A stretch of 64,000 nt of DNA from CAXXHQ01 sp963665265 (GCA_963665265.2 OY762224.2:62001-126000); one strand, 5' to 3'; numbered from the stretch's first letter, positions 44,269-53,732 are shown. A program made the numbers and translations. The notes: generated by a model from the letters alone, not told the origin.

Positions 44269-46785
44269 ATGGGGCTCATGGGCTTATCCGCTTCTTCTCC
44301 CGCATCTCCTGATCAAGAAATACGCTTTCCGCACTATCAACCGCTCGTGATCGTTTTAGCGGCCGCGGCCGCGGGAATCATGATCGATCGATTCCGCGCG
44401 CCCTCGCTTGCCGCATGGACGATTTTCGGCGCGGTCGCGCTAGGCGTCTGGCTCGCTTTTCAGAAACGCGGAATGAATCGCGCCGGATCGCTGGCCGTCT
44501 TGGCCGGCGTCGCGGCGCTAGGGGGAGCGCGGCACCACTTCGCATGGAACGAAGTCGCTAGGGACGACATTGCGAATTTCGCGACGCGGAAGGCGAGCCC
44601 CGTCTATCTAGAGGCGGTCGCTCTACGCTCGCCGCGCAAATTAGCTTCGGCCGAGCGGGACGACATGGCAGGCCCTCTCACAGACGACCGACCAAAGTTT
44701 CGCGTTTTGCTCGATGTGAAAAAGTTGCGAAGCGGCAAAAAATGGCGCGACGTTTCGGGAAGGATTAACGCCACGATCGCGGGAGAAACGACGATCGAGG
44801 CGGGCGATCGAATACGATTGCTCGGAACGCTCTCGGCCTACTCGCCGCCGCAAAACCCCGGCGAATTCGACCTCGCGTCGCACTTCCGCGCGCAAGGAAT
44901 TCACGCGCGCATGCGGAGCGATTCCGGCGGAATTGAAACCGTCGAAAAAGGCTCTCCCTACGGCTGGCGACGATTAATCGATCAGTTAAAAGCGGCCGGC
45001 GACGCCGTTTTCGAACGGTACGTCAATCCGCGCGAGTCGGATTTGGCCTCGGCCGTCTTGCTGGGCGAACGGGAACGAATCGACGGCGCGACGAACGAAG
45101 CCTTCATGGCGACTGGAACAGTGCATGTACTCTCGATCTCGGGACTGCACGTCGGCACGCTGGCGATCGTATTAATTTGGCTCACGCAACGGACGCCGAT
45201 TCCCCGCCTCGTCGGACTAGCAAGCGTGGTCTTCGTGACAGGAACTTACATGCTCGTGGCCGACGTCGAGCCGCCGGTGGTGCGGGCGACCGTCTTGGTT
45301 TGGATTTATTGTTATTCCAAACTTAGGCGACGGAACGCTCTGAGCGCAAATAGCTTGGCCGCGGCCGCGCTCGTCGTCTTGACGCTAAACCCTTGCGACT
45401 TATTCCATGTCGGCGCCCAATTGTCGTTCATCTCCGTGGCGGGATTGATCTGGCTTCATCACATCTCGCAAATGCATCGCAAGGTCGTCGATCCGCTCGA
45501 CGAAATAATCGAGCGACGATCGCCGGCGTTGTTACGGCTGTCGCGATTTGCCTATCGGGATACGATGCGAGTTTTCCTTAGCGGCGTCGCTCTGTGGCTG
45601 CTCACCGCGCCGTTAGTCGCCGCGAGGTTCCATATCCTTTCGTTCTCGGCGATCTTTTTGAATTGCGTGCTGTGGCTGCCGATGACCGTGGGACTATTGG
45701 CCGGCATGGGTCTACTCTTTTTCGGATTATGGTGTCCGCCGTTGGCCTTGCCATGCGCGTGGCTTTGCCAAGGGTGCCTTTGGATTTTGAACCATGCGAT
45801 CGCTTGGGCCGCGTCGCTTCCAGGAAGTTTTACTTGGGTCGTCGGTCCGAGCGACTCGGCGCTGGCGATCTACTACGGCGGGATCGCATTGCTGGTCGCC
45901 TTTCCGATGTTGATTCCAAGAAAGCGAAAGGCGATTGCGGCGGCGGTCATCGCGACGGCATGCCTTTTCGCGGCGATTTTCTTGTTTCGCGGAGAAGAGC
46001 GGCAATTCCGCTGCGTGAGCCTTTCGATCGGGCATGGCCTGGCCGTCGTGCTGCATCTGCCCGACGGCGAGACGATCCTTTACGACGCGGGAGAATTGGG
46101 CTCTCCAAACCGCGCGGCGAACGTCGTGTCGAGCTATCTGTGGTCGCAAGGAATATCGCGGATCGACGCGGCTTTCTTTTCGCATGCTGACGTCGATCAT
46201 TTCAACACTTTTCCCACGCTGCTGAATAAGTTTTCCTGCCGAACGGTCTACGTTTCGCCTGCGATGTTTTCGAAGAAAACCGGCGCGATCGGCGAACTGC
46301 ATGAAGCGATCGAAAAACACGGCGTGCCGATTCGCACGCTCGAGTCGGGCGAGGAAATCTCCTTCGGCGGTCGCTGCGCGGTTAAAGTCCTGCATCCGTC
46401 GAGCGCCGGAATAATCGCGGGAACGAATCCGAATAGCTTGGCGTTGGCGGTCGAATGCGAGGGGCGGCGAGTTCTCTTGCTCGGCGATTTAGAGAACCCC
46501 GGCTTGGCGGAATTACTGAAAAAGACGCCGACCAATTGTGACGTGCTGCTCGCTCCGCACCACGGAAGTAAGGCAAGCAACTCGCCGGCCTTGGCCGCTT
46601 GGGCCAAACCAAGCTGGGTCTTTTTGAGCGGCGACGGAAGATGGACCGTGCCCGAAATTGACCAGACTTACGAAGCGGTTGGGGCGAAACCAAGACATAC
46701 GTTCCTTTCCGGAGCGCTCGAGGCGACGCTCAAAAAAGACAAGGTGACGGTTCGCGGATACGCGGACGAAAACGTCGAGCCGTAA
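44269..46785 (+). CDS. comEC: ComEC/Rec2 family DNA-uptake channel protein
   Basis: This protein of about 838 residues has an N-terminal OB-like DUF4131 region (about 80-210) and a competence membrane domain (about 230-510) containing MATGTVHVLSISGLHVGTLA. The C-terminal metallo-beta-lactamase domain has LSIGHGLAVVLHLPDGETILYDAG, the metal motif FSHADVDHFN, and LLAPHHGSKASNS. ComEC forms the inner-membrane channel for single-stranded DNA uptake; the MBL domain may act as the nuclease. The frame opens with TTG at 44248; ATG at 44269 or 44278 is more likely, though neither has a clear ribosome binding site. No other competence gene is nearby. Confidence 0.92.
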   Translation: MGLMGLSASSPASPDQEIRFPHYQPLVIVLAAAAAGIMIDRFRAPSLAAWTIFGAVALGVWLAFQKRGMNRAGSLAVLAGVAALGGARHHFAWNEVARDDIANFATRKASPVYLEAVALRSPRKLASAERDDMAGPLTDDRPKFRVLLDVKKLRSGKKWRDVSGRINATIAGETTIEAGDRIRLLGTLSAYSPPQNPGEFDLASHFRAQGIHARMRSDSGGIETVEKGSPYGWRRLIDQLKAAGDAVFERYVNPRESDLASAVLLGERERIDGATNEAFMATGTVHVLSISGLHVGTLAIVLIWLTQRTPIPRLVGLASVVFVTGTYMLVADVEPPVVRATVLVWIYCYSKLRRRNALSANSLAAAALVVLTLNPCDLFHVGAQLSFISVAGLIWLHHISQMHRKVVDPLDEIIERRSPALLRLSRFAYRDTMRVFLSGVALWLLTAPLVAARFHILSFSAIFLNCVLWLPMTVGLLAGMGLLFFGLWCPPLALPCAWLCQGCLWILNHAIAWAASLPGSFTWVVGPSDSALAIYYGGIALLVAFPMLIPRKRKAIAAAVIATACLFAAIFLFRGEERQFRCVSLSIGHGLAVVLHLPDGETILYDAGELGSPNRAANVVSSYLWSQGISRIDAAFFSHADVDHFNTFPTLLNKFSCRTVYVSPAMFSKKTGAIGELHEAIEKHGVPIRTLESGEEISFGGRCAVKVLHPSSAGIIAGTNPNSLALAVECEGRRVLLLGDLENPGLAELLKKTPTNCDVLLAPHHGSKASNSPALAAWAKPSWVFLSGDGRWTVPEIDQTYEAVGAKPRHTFLSGALEATLKKDKVTVRGYADENVEP

Positions 46786-46897
46786 AGACGCCACGCCGAC
46801 AGACGACGCTCGAAGATCGGCGGCTAATTTGCTTGAACGCCGGCGGCCGTTCTGTTACAACGATTGCAACGACTCCTCCCATTAACTTACGGCAATC

Positions 46898-48442
46898 ATG
46901 AAAAAATTCGCCCCCCTGCTCTTCTGCGTCGTGTTTCTCGCGCTAAACGTCTCTCTCCAGGCCGAAGAGAAAACGCCTTCGCCGAAGAAGCCGGAGAAGA
47001 TGAACGTTCTGTTTATCATTTCGGACGATCTTCGCACCGAGTTGGGCTGCTACGCCAGCACGATGGCCAAAACGCCGAACATCGACCGACTCGCTACGAC
47101 CGGCGTTCGATTCGATCACGCCTATTGCCAGTATCCGCTGTGCAATCCGTCGCGGGCGTCGATGCTGACGGGGCGAACGCCCGCTCACACCGGCGTATTG
47201 GGAAATCGGACGTGGTTCGGCGACGAGCATCCCGACTTCGTGAGTATGCCGAAGTATTTTCAGCAGAACGGCTACATTTCGATGCGCGCCGGAAAGATTT
47301 TTCACGGCGGAATCGACGACACCGACGCCTGGACGATCGGCGGAGCGGTTCGCACGCTGGCCGGCAAGCCGGAAGATGCGACGCTCGACTCCGTCGCTCC
47401 GAAACCGGAAAAGAACGCCGCCAAATCCCCCTCGACCTCGAAAAAGCCCGCGGAAGTCGATCCCGACGAAATTCAAACCCGCCCCGGCGATAAAGGTCTT
47501 TCCAAGGAGCAACGCTCCGACCGCTGGATCGTTTTGGAAGGAAACGGCGAAAAGCACGGCGATTACAAGACGGCCGACCGCGTAATCAAGCTTATGCGGG
47601 AGCATAAAGACGAGCCGTTCTTCTTGGGCTGCGGATTCGTCAAGCCGCACAGTCCGCCCGAGGCTCCGCAAAAATTTTACGATCAATGGGACGTGGATAA
47701 GATTCCGTTGCCTTCGGACTTTGCGCCTCGACCGACGGTTCCGCCCGGTTTTCCCGCCGGTTCGATTCGACCGCGCAACGCCGACTTGTTCATCAATCGC
47801 GACGCCTCGCCGAAAGAGGCGCGAGAGATGATCCGCGCGTATTTAGCCGCGACGGCCTTCGTCGATTGGAACGTTAGCCGCGTGCTGGCCGCCTTGGATG
47901 AGCTTGGCCTGCGCGAGAAAACGATCATCGTCTTTTGGGGCGACCACGGCTACCAACTCGGCGAAAAAGGAAAATGGTCGAAGGCCGGCTCGCTATGGGA
48001 GCAAGGAACGCGCACGCCGTTCTTCATTTGCGATCCGCGTGCGAAAGGGAACGGCCAAGCCTCTCCGCGCGTGGTCGAAATGATCGACCTCTATCCGACG
48101 CTCGCCGAACTGTGCGGACTCAAACGTCCGGAAGGGCTCGACGGCCGAAGCATCGCTCCGCTGCTCGACGATCCGAATGCGGCTTGGGATCATCCGGCCT
48201 ACACCGTCTGGAGCGAGGACGGCAAGCATTTCACCGGCGTGATGGTGCGAACCGAGCGCTGGCGATACGCCGAGTATTACGGGCGAGGCGCCGGCGCAAT
48301 GCTTCTGGAACCGGCCAAAGATCCGACCGAAAATAAGAACCTCGTCGATGATCCGCAATACGCCGACGTCGTAAAAGAGCTATCCGGCTTGGTGAAAAAA
48401 TACGCCGAAGGACATACGCCCCCGGAAAGCAAGAAGAAATAG
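46898..48442 (+). CDS. Exported sulfatase, iduronate-2-sulfatase-like
   Basis: This 514-residue protein has a signal peptide (MKKFAPLLFCVVFLALNVSLQA) and a type I sulfatase fold. Metal-binding NVLFIISDDLRTELGCY is near residue 36. The formylglycine motif C82-N-P-S-R86 in LCNPSRASMLTGRTPAHTGV identifies a Cys-type enzyme. GCGFVKPHSP near 245 and VFWGDHGYQLGEKGKWSK near 345 are further active-site blocks, typical of iduronate-2-sulfatase-like members. It removes sulfate esters from polysaccharides outside the cytoplasm. Activation needs a formylglycine-generating enzyme, which is not in this window. Confidence 0.95.
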   Translation: MKKFAPLLFCVVFLALNVSLQAEEKTPSPKKPEKMNVLFIISDDLRTELGCYASTMAKTPNIDRLATTGVRFDHAYCQYPLCNPSRASMLTGRTPAHTGVLGNRTWFGDEHPDFVSMPKYFQQNGYISMRAGKIFHGGIDDTDAWTIGGAVRTLAGKPEDATLDSVAPKPEKNAAKSPSTSKKPAEVDPDEIQTRPGDKGLSKEQRSDRWIVLEGNGEKHGDYKTADRVIKLMREHKDEPFFLGCGFVKPHSPPEAPQKFYDQWDVDKIPLPSDFAPRPTVPPGFPAGSIRPRNADLFINRDASPKEAREMIRAYLAATAFVDWNVSRVLAALDELGLREKTIIVFWGDHGYQLGEKGKWSKAGSLWEQGTRTPFFICDPRAKGNGQASPRVVEMIDLYPTLAELCGLKRPEGLDGRSIAPLLDDPNAAWDHPAYTVWSEDGKHFTGVMVRTERWRYAEYYGRGAGAMLLEPAKDPTENKNLVDDPQYADVVKELSGLVKKYAEGHTPPESKKK

Positions 48443-48465
48443 CGGAGCAAAGAACCGCCAAAACG

Positions 48466-48545
48466 CGCTGTAGGGAAACGCCCTCTTCCTCGCTGTAGGG
48501 AAGCGCCTTATTCCGCGCTGTAGGGAACGCCCTCCGTGGCGTTCC
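48466..48545 (+). repeat. Three 25-base GTAGGG units, the last a REP-like hairpin
   Basis: CGCTGTAGGGAA recurs at 48466, 48491 and 48516, an exact 25-base period. The third copy continues into the hairpin GGAACGCC/CTCCGT/GGCGTTCC (48524-48545), while the first two have lost the right arm. Confidence 0.75.
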
Positions 48546-48548
48546 GCC

Positions 48549-48572
48549 GTTTGGTGCGTGCTGGCACCAAAC
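48549..48572. repeat. Hairpin between sulfatase and tspO
   Basis: A perfect 9-bp stem GTTTGGTGC/GCACCAAAC encloses loop GTGCTG, directly after the REP-like array. There is no T tract, so it is not an obvious terminator, though it may act as one for the convergent genes. Confidence 0.55.
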
Positions 48573-48581
48573 GCGAACGCT

Positions 48582-49085
48582 TTAATTCAATCGCCAGATA
48601 GCGAAATTCAACGTCGAGGCGAAGCTGACCCAAGCGAGATAGGGAACGAAGAGCGCGCCGGCCAATGTCGAGCGTTTCCAGAAGATGAACGTCGTTACCG
48701 CGATCGCCCCCCAGAGCAAGACGAGATCGACCAGCGCTAGACCTGGCCGATGCAGGCCGAAAAACAACGGCGACCAAACCGCGTTCAACGCCAACTGCAA
48801 ATAGAACCATCGCAACGGGGGCGAGAATCCGCCAGGCTCTTTTCGCCAGACGAGCCAAGCCGCGACGGCCATCATGCAATAAAGAACGGTCCAGACCGGG
48901 CCGAAAATCCAACTTGGCGGGTTCCAACTTGGTTTCGTCAGCGTCGAATACCAGGAGCCAATCTGCGGAGTCGTAACGACGCTTCCGGCCCCGGCCACTG
49001 CGAAACAAAGAGCCAAAAAACCGACAAGCGCCAGCCAGTCAGAGCGACGCGAAGGAGAAATCGCTTCGGATGAGTTCGGCGACAT
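48582..49085 (-). CDS. tspO: TspO/MBR family tryptophan-rich membrane protein
   Basis: This protein of about 167 residues has five spans and the family signatures LTKPSWNPPSWIFGPVWTVLY, ALNAVWSPLFFG and VPYLAWVSFASTLNFAIWRLN. TspO proteins bind porphyrins and related ligands in the outer or inner membrane and are tied to oxygen- or stress-dependent control. GGGAG nine bases before the ATG at 49085 fixes the start; the 42 codons open upstream do not fit the family. Confidence 0.95.
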   Translation of the reverse strand: MSPNSSEAISPSRRSDWLALVGFLALCFAVAGAGSVVTTPQIGSWYSTLTKPSWNPPSWIFGPVWTVLYCMMAVAAWLVWRKEPGGFSPPLRWFYLQLALNAVWSPLFFGLHRPGLALVDLVLLWGAIAVTTFIFWKRSTLAGALFVPYLAWVSFASTLNFAIWRLN

Positions 49086-49228
49086 TGTGCAACTCCCTTT
49101 ACGAGCGAGAAGATACTGCGTTTCCGCAATTATACGCCGAAGGGAAAGAAAAAAGCATGAAAGCGGAATTCGAACGAGGAGTTTCGCCGCGGCGAATCCT
49201 TCATCCTTCATCCTTCATCCTTTTTTCG

Positions 49229-50497
49229 CTATTGCTCGTCCGACTCGCGGACCAAAGGATCGAGCGATTTCGTGTTGCGGTCGATCGAGATGATGACGGT
49301 GCGTTGTTCGGAGCCGTCGCAGCTCGAGGCCACGACCGGCAAGATATGCCGACGATCGGCCAAACGGAAGCGCACGGCGAACGAGCCGTCGTCGCGAAGT
49401 CGGACCGGCTCGCCGCGCAAAGTCACTCGCGCGCTCGGCGAGGCTTGGCCGTGAACGATCAATTCGGTATCAACTTCGAATTTGAAGTCTCGGCCGTCGC
49501 TCAGCAGCGGCGGCGCTTCCAAGCCGAGCGGCATTGCCGAGGCCGCGCCAACTTGACGTTGCAAACGCTCTTCGAGCACTTCCTTCAATTCGCCGTTCGC
49601 TTCGGGATCGCTGTATCCGCCGCTAAGGGCGTAGATGCGTTCGACGTTGCGGGCCACGTCGGACCAGTTGCGATCAAAGGCGTCTTCCGAATCGGCGGCC
49701 GGCGTCGTGGCCACGTTGCTGCGAGCCAACGAGTAGAAGTTTCCGTTCGACGCCAAGTAGCCGATCTCCAATTGATACGACTTCGGCGGTTGTTGCACGT
49801 CGATGTACCAATTGTTCACGCCGCCGTGAACGTCGATGTCGCGAACCGTTTTTCGCGAAGAGATCGAAACGCCGTCGCGAATCACTTCGTTGACTCGCAA
49901 GACCGGTCTGGCCGAGTGCCAGTAGTGATTCATGGCGGCCTTGGCGCGATCGACGCTGCGTCCGTTGATTTCCCAATAGGCGTGCAGCCAATATGGATCG
50001 CGGACCATCACGACCAACCGATCTTTGACCGGGCTAAGATCGCCATCGACCGGCTTCATGCCTAGATCGACGGCCTGCGCGTGCCGCTCTTTGACCTCGG
50101 CCAAGCGGCGTTCCAATTCCGGATCGCGCGGCGGAAGTTTCGCAACGGGCTTCGGACGAACGACCGGCTTCGTCGCGACTGCCGACTTCGAGGTTGGTTT
50201 CGCGGTTTTGAGCGTCCCCTTCCCGTTCGCTTTGACTGGCGCGATTTTAGAAGGAACGATTTTGGCGACCGCTTTGACGCTCGGCGCGGAAGACTCGCGA
50301 ACGCCGCTCGCTTTGGGCGCGCGAAGACTCTTCACGAGTCGGGCAGGCTTGGCCGAAGGAGCCGTCGAGCGCGCATGCTGAAGCAGAGCGCGGATCAGCT
50401 GGTCTTTTTTCATCGACTGCCAGCCGGGCACTTTCTTCTTTTTGGCGATCGCGGATAAATCTTTGACGGTTCTAGCTTTAAGGTCCGCAGAAGTCAT
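49229..50497 (-). CDS. DUF4912-domain protein with Rho-N-like N-terminus
   Basis: This 422-residue soluble protein begins with a small helical domain like the Rho N-terminal/SAP-type fold (KARTVKDLSAIAKKKKVPGW). A Lys/Ala/Pro-rich linker follows at about 45-125. The DUF4912 domain, about 155-290, contains DRLVVMVRDPYWLHAYWEI and NNWYIDVQQPPKSYQLEIGY. The rest ends in a beta-rich tail (FEVDTELIVHGQASPSARVTLRG). The N-terminus and linker suggest nucleic-acid contact, while DUF4912 is a beta-sandwich of unknown role. Function is not established. Confidence 0.8.
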   Translation of the reverse strand: MTSADLKARTVKDLSAIAKKKKVPGWQSMKKDQLIRALLQHARSTAPSAKPARLVKSLRAPKASGVRESSAPSVKAVAKIVPSKIAPVKANGKGTLKTAKPTSKSAVATKPVVRPKPVAKLPPRDPELERRLAEVKERHAQAVDLGMKPVDGDLSPVKDRLVVMVRDPYWLHAYWEINGRSVDRAKAAMNHYWHSARPVLRVNEVIRDGVSISSRKTVRDIDVHGGVNNWYIDVQQPPKSYQLEIGYLASNGNFYSLARSNVATTPAADSEDAFDRNWSDVARNVERIYALSGGYSDPEANGELKEVLEERLQRQVGAASAMPLGLEAPPLLSDGRDFKFEVDTELIVHGQASPSARVTLRGEPVRLRDDGSFAVRFRLADRRHILPVVASSCDGSEQRTVIISIDRNTKSLDPLVRESDEQ

Positions 50498-51140
50498 CGG
50501 AACTGGCCTCCGGTACTCCGCATGAAGCGTGGGATTACTTCAAATACGGAAAGGCGGGCAAAACGGGTCGGTTACTCGTCGCCGTTTTCCGCCGGACGGT
50601 TGAATGCCGTCGGGCACGGTTGAAAACGGGACGGAACGAAAAACCTGTCGTCCGTGACGAAGAAAAACGCAAAAGTAGCTGCTGCCCAAAGAAGCCGCCC
50701 AACACGACCCGGAGTCGCTATTTACCCTTTCTAGCGAAAACAGGTGGGGCGGCCGCAAAGGCTGGCGCGGAGAACTCGGGAATCGAACGAGGTTTATAAT
50801 GTCAGATTAAACTGCCACAATACGTCGGCCGAGCCGAATACTCCGATAGAACTAATTGTACCCACAACGAGGGCGAAACGCAATACTTTTACGATTTTTC
50901 ACGTCGCGTCCGAAAGAAAATCTTAATACGCAAACTTTTACGACGGAACGGTTTGCAACAACAGCTATCCGCTTGGCGCTCTCCTTTCCAAGGAGGGGGA
51001 TAAACGCCAACAAAAGGTCGATAAATATTCAGATCCGAGAACAAAAACCGTTCTCCTTTGTCGTTCGCTCGACGAACTTCGATATTGGAACTTTGGGACC
51101 AACGGAACTTGTTCCAACCTGCGAGATATTAAGGTTCCGC
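50498..51140. other. Long intergenic region upstream of the ATP synthase operon
   Basis: These 643 bases carry no credible gene. A TATAAT at 50795-50800 could be a -10 box, but no clear -35 accompanies it. GC-rich dyads occur near 50580-50640. The part from 50800 to 51140 is more A/T-rich and would be a leader of about 340 bases if the TATAAT is used. Confidence 0.5.
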
Positions 51141-51362
51141 ATGAGCGACGAACCGGATAAGAGAGCGAGTTGGGCGATCGGAATCGCCTGGGCGAATCAA
51201 ATCATCGCCGTTTGCATGCAAATGGCGCTCCCGGCCCTAGTAGGTTTTTGGCTAGATAGTAAACTGGGCACAAAATTTATCCTATTATTAGTTGGCTTGG
51301 GCCTGGGACTCGTAGCGGGAGTTTACGGCCTGATAAAGCTGACAAAAAATCCGCCAAGATAA
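51141..51362 (+). CDS. AtpZ/AtpI-type ATP synthase assembly protein
   Basis: This 73-residue protein has two membrane spans with a tight Gly/Asp turn: IAWANQIIAVCMQMALPALVG, then FWLDSKLGTKF, then LGLGLVAGVYGLIKL. This is the pattern of AtpZ/'ATPase gene 1' proteins, which sit at the head of atp operons and help with c-ring or ion handling. AAGG eight bases before the ATG at 51141 sets the start; the frame is open far upstream without family features. It is the first gene of the atp operon. Confidence 0.8.
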   Translation: MSDEPDKRASWAIGIAWANQIIAVCMQMALPALVGFWLDSKLGTKFILLLVGLGLGLVAGVYGLIKLTKNPPR

Positions 51363-51414
51363 TAAGACGGATACTCAGGCGCCTGCAGTAGGCGTCTCAC
51401 AGGAAAACGAAGAC

Positions 51415-51855
51415 GTGGACGAAGAGAACGCGAAGAGATGTCGTTTCGGATTCGTCGCGCGAAGCCTAATCCTAATCGGCGTGACTGCGGCGATTTATGC
51501 CGGAGCGGCGGCGTGGGGTTGGCGACAATACAAAATTGAAGGCGTGATCGCCGCGAGCGTTGCGGCGGGAGCGTGTTTAGCCGGTGCGATAGGAGCAACA
51601 GTATTCACTCCGTGGATGCATAACCCACAACGGGTTATGCCCGGTTTGTTAGTAGGAATGGGATTCCGAATGGGAGTTCCGCTATTATGCGGAATTTTTT
51701 CTCGAATCGCCTTTCCCCCACTAGCCGAGGCCGGATTGTTATATTATCTTGTCGTATTCTTTCTTCCGCTGTTAGCGTTAGAGACGGCATTTTCCCTCCC
51801 TTTCCCGCCTTCCCCTCCGGAAAATACGCCGAGCTCTAACAAAGGAGCAAATTGA
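51415..51855 (+). CDS. AtpI-like membrane protein
   Basis: This 146-residue protein has four hydrophobic spans, the size and topology of AtpI, and lies between the AtpZ-like gene and atpB. The sequence is diverged (LILIGVTAAIYAGAAAWGW, LVGMGFRMGVPLLCGIF, LLYYLVVFFLPLLALETAF). AtpI proteins help assemble the c-ring. The start is GTG with AGGAAAA upstream. Its TGA stop overlaps the atpB start. Confidence 0.7.
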   Translation: MDEENAKRCRFGFVARSLILIGVTAAIYAGAAAWGWRQYKIEGVIAASVAAGACLAGAIGATVFTPWMHNPQRVMPGLLVGMGFRMGVPLLCGIFSRIAFPPLAEAGLLYYLVVFFLPLLALETAFSLPFPPSPPENTPSSNKGAN

Positions 51856-52673
51856 CCGTGCCAGATCCGGTTAAGCTTGCTGAGCATGTAAAAGACGCTG
51901 ACGTTTTTGAATTGCCGTTTCATACTGAAATAGCAGTTCCTCAGCCGTTTGAGGCGAGGGGAATTCCCTTCCATGTCACAAAGTTCATGGTCTTGGAGTT
52001 CGCCGCCGCCCTTTTGATGCTCGCGATATTCATTCCGTTAGCGCGAAAAATCGCAACCGGTCGCCCGGTTCGAGGCCGTTTTTGGAACGCGATGGAGGCG
52101 ATGCTGCTTTTCCTCCGCGACCAAGTCGTACGGCCCTCGATCGGTCACGGCGCCGATCGTTTCTTGCCCTTCGTGTGGACGTTGTTCTTCTTCATCCTGT
52201 TCTGCAACTTGGCGGGTATGCTCCCCTGGGCGGGTTCGCCCACGGCTTCGTTCTCCGTCACCGGCACGTTGGCCCTTTTCGCCTTCGCGATGTCGGTAGG
52301 CTCAGGCATGAAAAAATTCGGCGTCGCCAAATTCTGGCTCGGTCTGTGCCCGCACATGGATCTCCCCGGCGCCATGAAGTACGTCTTAGTTCCGATGATT
52401 TTAGTGATTGAAATCATGGGATTGTTCATCAAGCACACGATCTTGTCCGTGCGTCTTTTAGCGAACATGTTCGCCGGCCACTTGGTCTTGGCGGTGATCC
52501 TGGGCTTCATCTTGGATTTCGCCGGACAGATTTTTTGGTACGGCGTGACCCCCGCGAGTTTATTCGGCGCGACCTGTTTGAGCATGCTCGAATTGTTCGT
52601 CGCCTTTTTGCAAGCGTACATATTTGCGTTTTTATCCGCGTTGTTCATCGGCATGTCGGTCCACCAGCACTAG
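51852..52673 (+). CDS. atpB: ATP synthase F0 subunit a
   Basis: This 273-residue membrane protein forms the proton half-channels. The essential arginine lies in LSVRLLANMFAGHLVLAV, and the last helix region SMLELFVAFLQAYIFAFLSALFIG is typical. The start is TTG at 51852 with GGAG six bases upstream, overlapping the previous stop (TTGA); GTG at 51858 is the alternative. It is followed by atpE after 58 bases. Confidence 0.95.
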   Translation: MTVPDPVKLAEHVKDADVFELPFHTEIAVPQPFEARGIPFHVTKFMVLEFAAALLMLAIFIPLARKIATGRPVRGRFWNAMEAMLLFLRDQVVRPSIGHGADRFLPFVWTLFFFILFCNLAGMLPWAGSPTASFSVTGTLALFAFAMSVGSGMKKFGVAKFWLGLCPHMDLPGAMKYVLVPMILVIEIMGLFIKHTILSVRLLANMFAGHLVLAVILGFILDFAGQIFWYGVTPASLFGATCLSMLELFVAFLQAYIFAFLSALFIGMSVHQH

Positions 52674-52731
52674 CGCGTGGTAGCCGGACCGGAGCCGTCC
52701 TTTAGTAGTTTATTTCGTAGGAGTTCGACCC

Positions 52732-53022
52732 GTGAACATGGTATCGAAAATCATTTCGTTGTCGGCAAGCGTTCTCTTGGCCTTGGCTACCCCGGCGTTG
52801 GCCGCGGACGCTCCCGCCGCGGCGGCCTCTTTGGCCGGCATCGGCGCGGGCTTGGTCATCATCGGCGCCGGCTACGGCATCGGCAAGATCGGTTCTTGCG
52901 CCGTCGAGAGCATGGCTCGCCAACCGGAGGTCCTCGGCAACATCCAAACCGCGATGATCATTTCGGCGGCGTTGATCGAAGGCGCCACGTTCTTCGCGTT
53001 GATCGTCTGCATCGCCAAGTAA
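52732..53022 (+). CDS. atpE: ATP synthase F0 subunit c with presequence
   Basis: This 96-residue protein has an N-terminal signal-like stretch (MVSKIISLSASVLLALATPALA) of about 25 residues before the usual two-helix hairpin. Helix 1 (GYGIGKIGSCAVESMARQPE) has Ile where Na+-type c-subunits have Gln. Helix 2 has the ion-binding Glu in ISAALIEGATFFALIV, with Gly where Na+ types have Ser. Both point to proton coupling. The GTG at 52732 has GGAG eight bases upstream; ATG at 52738 is less well spaced. Confidence 0.93.
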   Translation: MNMVSKIISLSASVLLALATPALAADAPAAAASLAGIGAGLVIIGAGYGIGKIGSCAVESMARQPEVLGNIQTAMIISAALIEGATFFALIVCIAK

Positions 53023-53078
53023 CCGGCGCGCGGATAAAGATCGATTCATCACGATTACCTTTCGTTAGGCGCATTTCG

Positions 53079-53732
53079 ATGATTTCCCGATTCATTTACG
53101 GCTTTGTTTTAAGCGCGGCGTTGTTCGCCGTCGCCGCGCCGACGCAATCGTTCGCTAACGAAGGCGGCGGTCACCAAGCGGCGGGCGAAAAAGATGACGC
53201 CTCGGCGTTAAATCCCGTTCCGATGAGCTGGGGAGCCTTCCAAAAAGACCTCGCCGTCTGGACGGCCGTCGTCTTCTTGTTCTTGCTGATCATTCTCGGC
53301 AAGTTCGCTTGGAAGCCGGTGGTCGAAGGTCTCGATAAACGCGAGAACTTCATCGCCGACCAATTGGCCCAGGCCGAGGCGAACAACAAGAAGGCGCAAG
53401 AGCTTTTCGCTTCTTACGAGAAGCGGCTCGCCGATTCGGAAAATGAAGTCCGCGCGATCATCGAAAAGGGACGCCGCGACGCCGAGCAAGTCGGTCACGA
53501 CTTGATCGAGAAGGCGAAGACCGAAGCGACCGCCGAAAAGGACCGCGCGATTCGCCAAATCGATACGGCGGCCTTGAACGCCGCGAAAGATTTGGCCGAC
53601 CGCAGCGCGACTCTGGCCGTCGAACTTGCGGGCAAGATCGTGCAGTCGCGACTCAACGTCGCCGACCACGCCAAATTGATCGAACAAGCCGTTTCCCGAT
53701 TCGCCAAAGGCGACGGGGCGAGCAAAAACTAA
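53079..53732 (+). CDS. atpF: ATP synthase F0 subunit b
   Basis: This 217-residue protein has a signal-like N-terminus (MISRFIYGFVLSAALFAVAAPTQSFA) and a second membrane span near residues 63-84 (WTAVVFLFLLIILGKFAW). A long helical stalk rich in Ala, Glu, Lys and Gln extends to the C-terminus (EGLDKRENFIADQLAQAEAN and on). It is the peripheral stator that ties F1 to the membrane. The N-terminal extension before the canonical span is longer than in E. coli and resembles the presequence on subunit c. Confidence 0.93.
   Translation: MISRFIYGFVLSAALFAVAAPTQSFANEGGGHQAAGEKDDASALNPVPMSWGAFQKDLAVWTAVVFLFLLIILGKFAWKPVVEGLDKRENFIADQLAQAEANNKKAQELFASYEKRLADSENEVRAIIEKGRRDAEQVGHDLIEKAKTEATAEKDRAIRQIDTAALNAAKDLADRSATLAVELAGKIVQSRLNVADHAKLIEQAVSRFAKGDGASKN

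Noticed and set aside
49070..50065. Plus-strand open frame of 331 codons antisense to the DUF4912 gene
   Set aside because: The DUF4912 motif lies on the minus strand; the antisense frame is low in sense.
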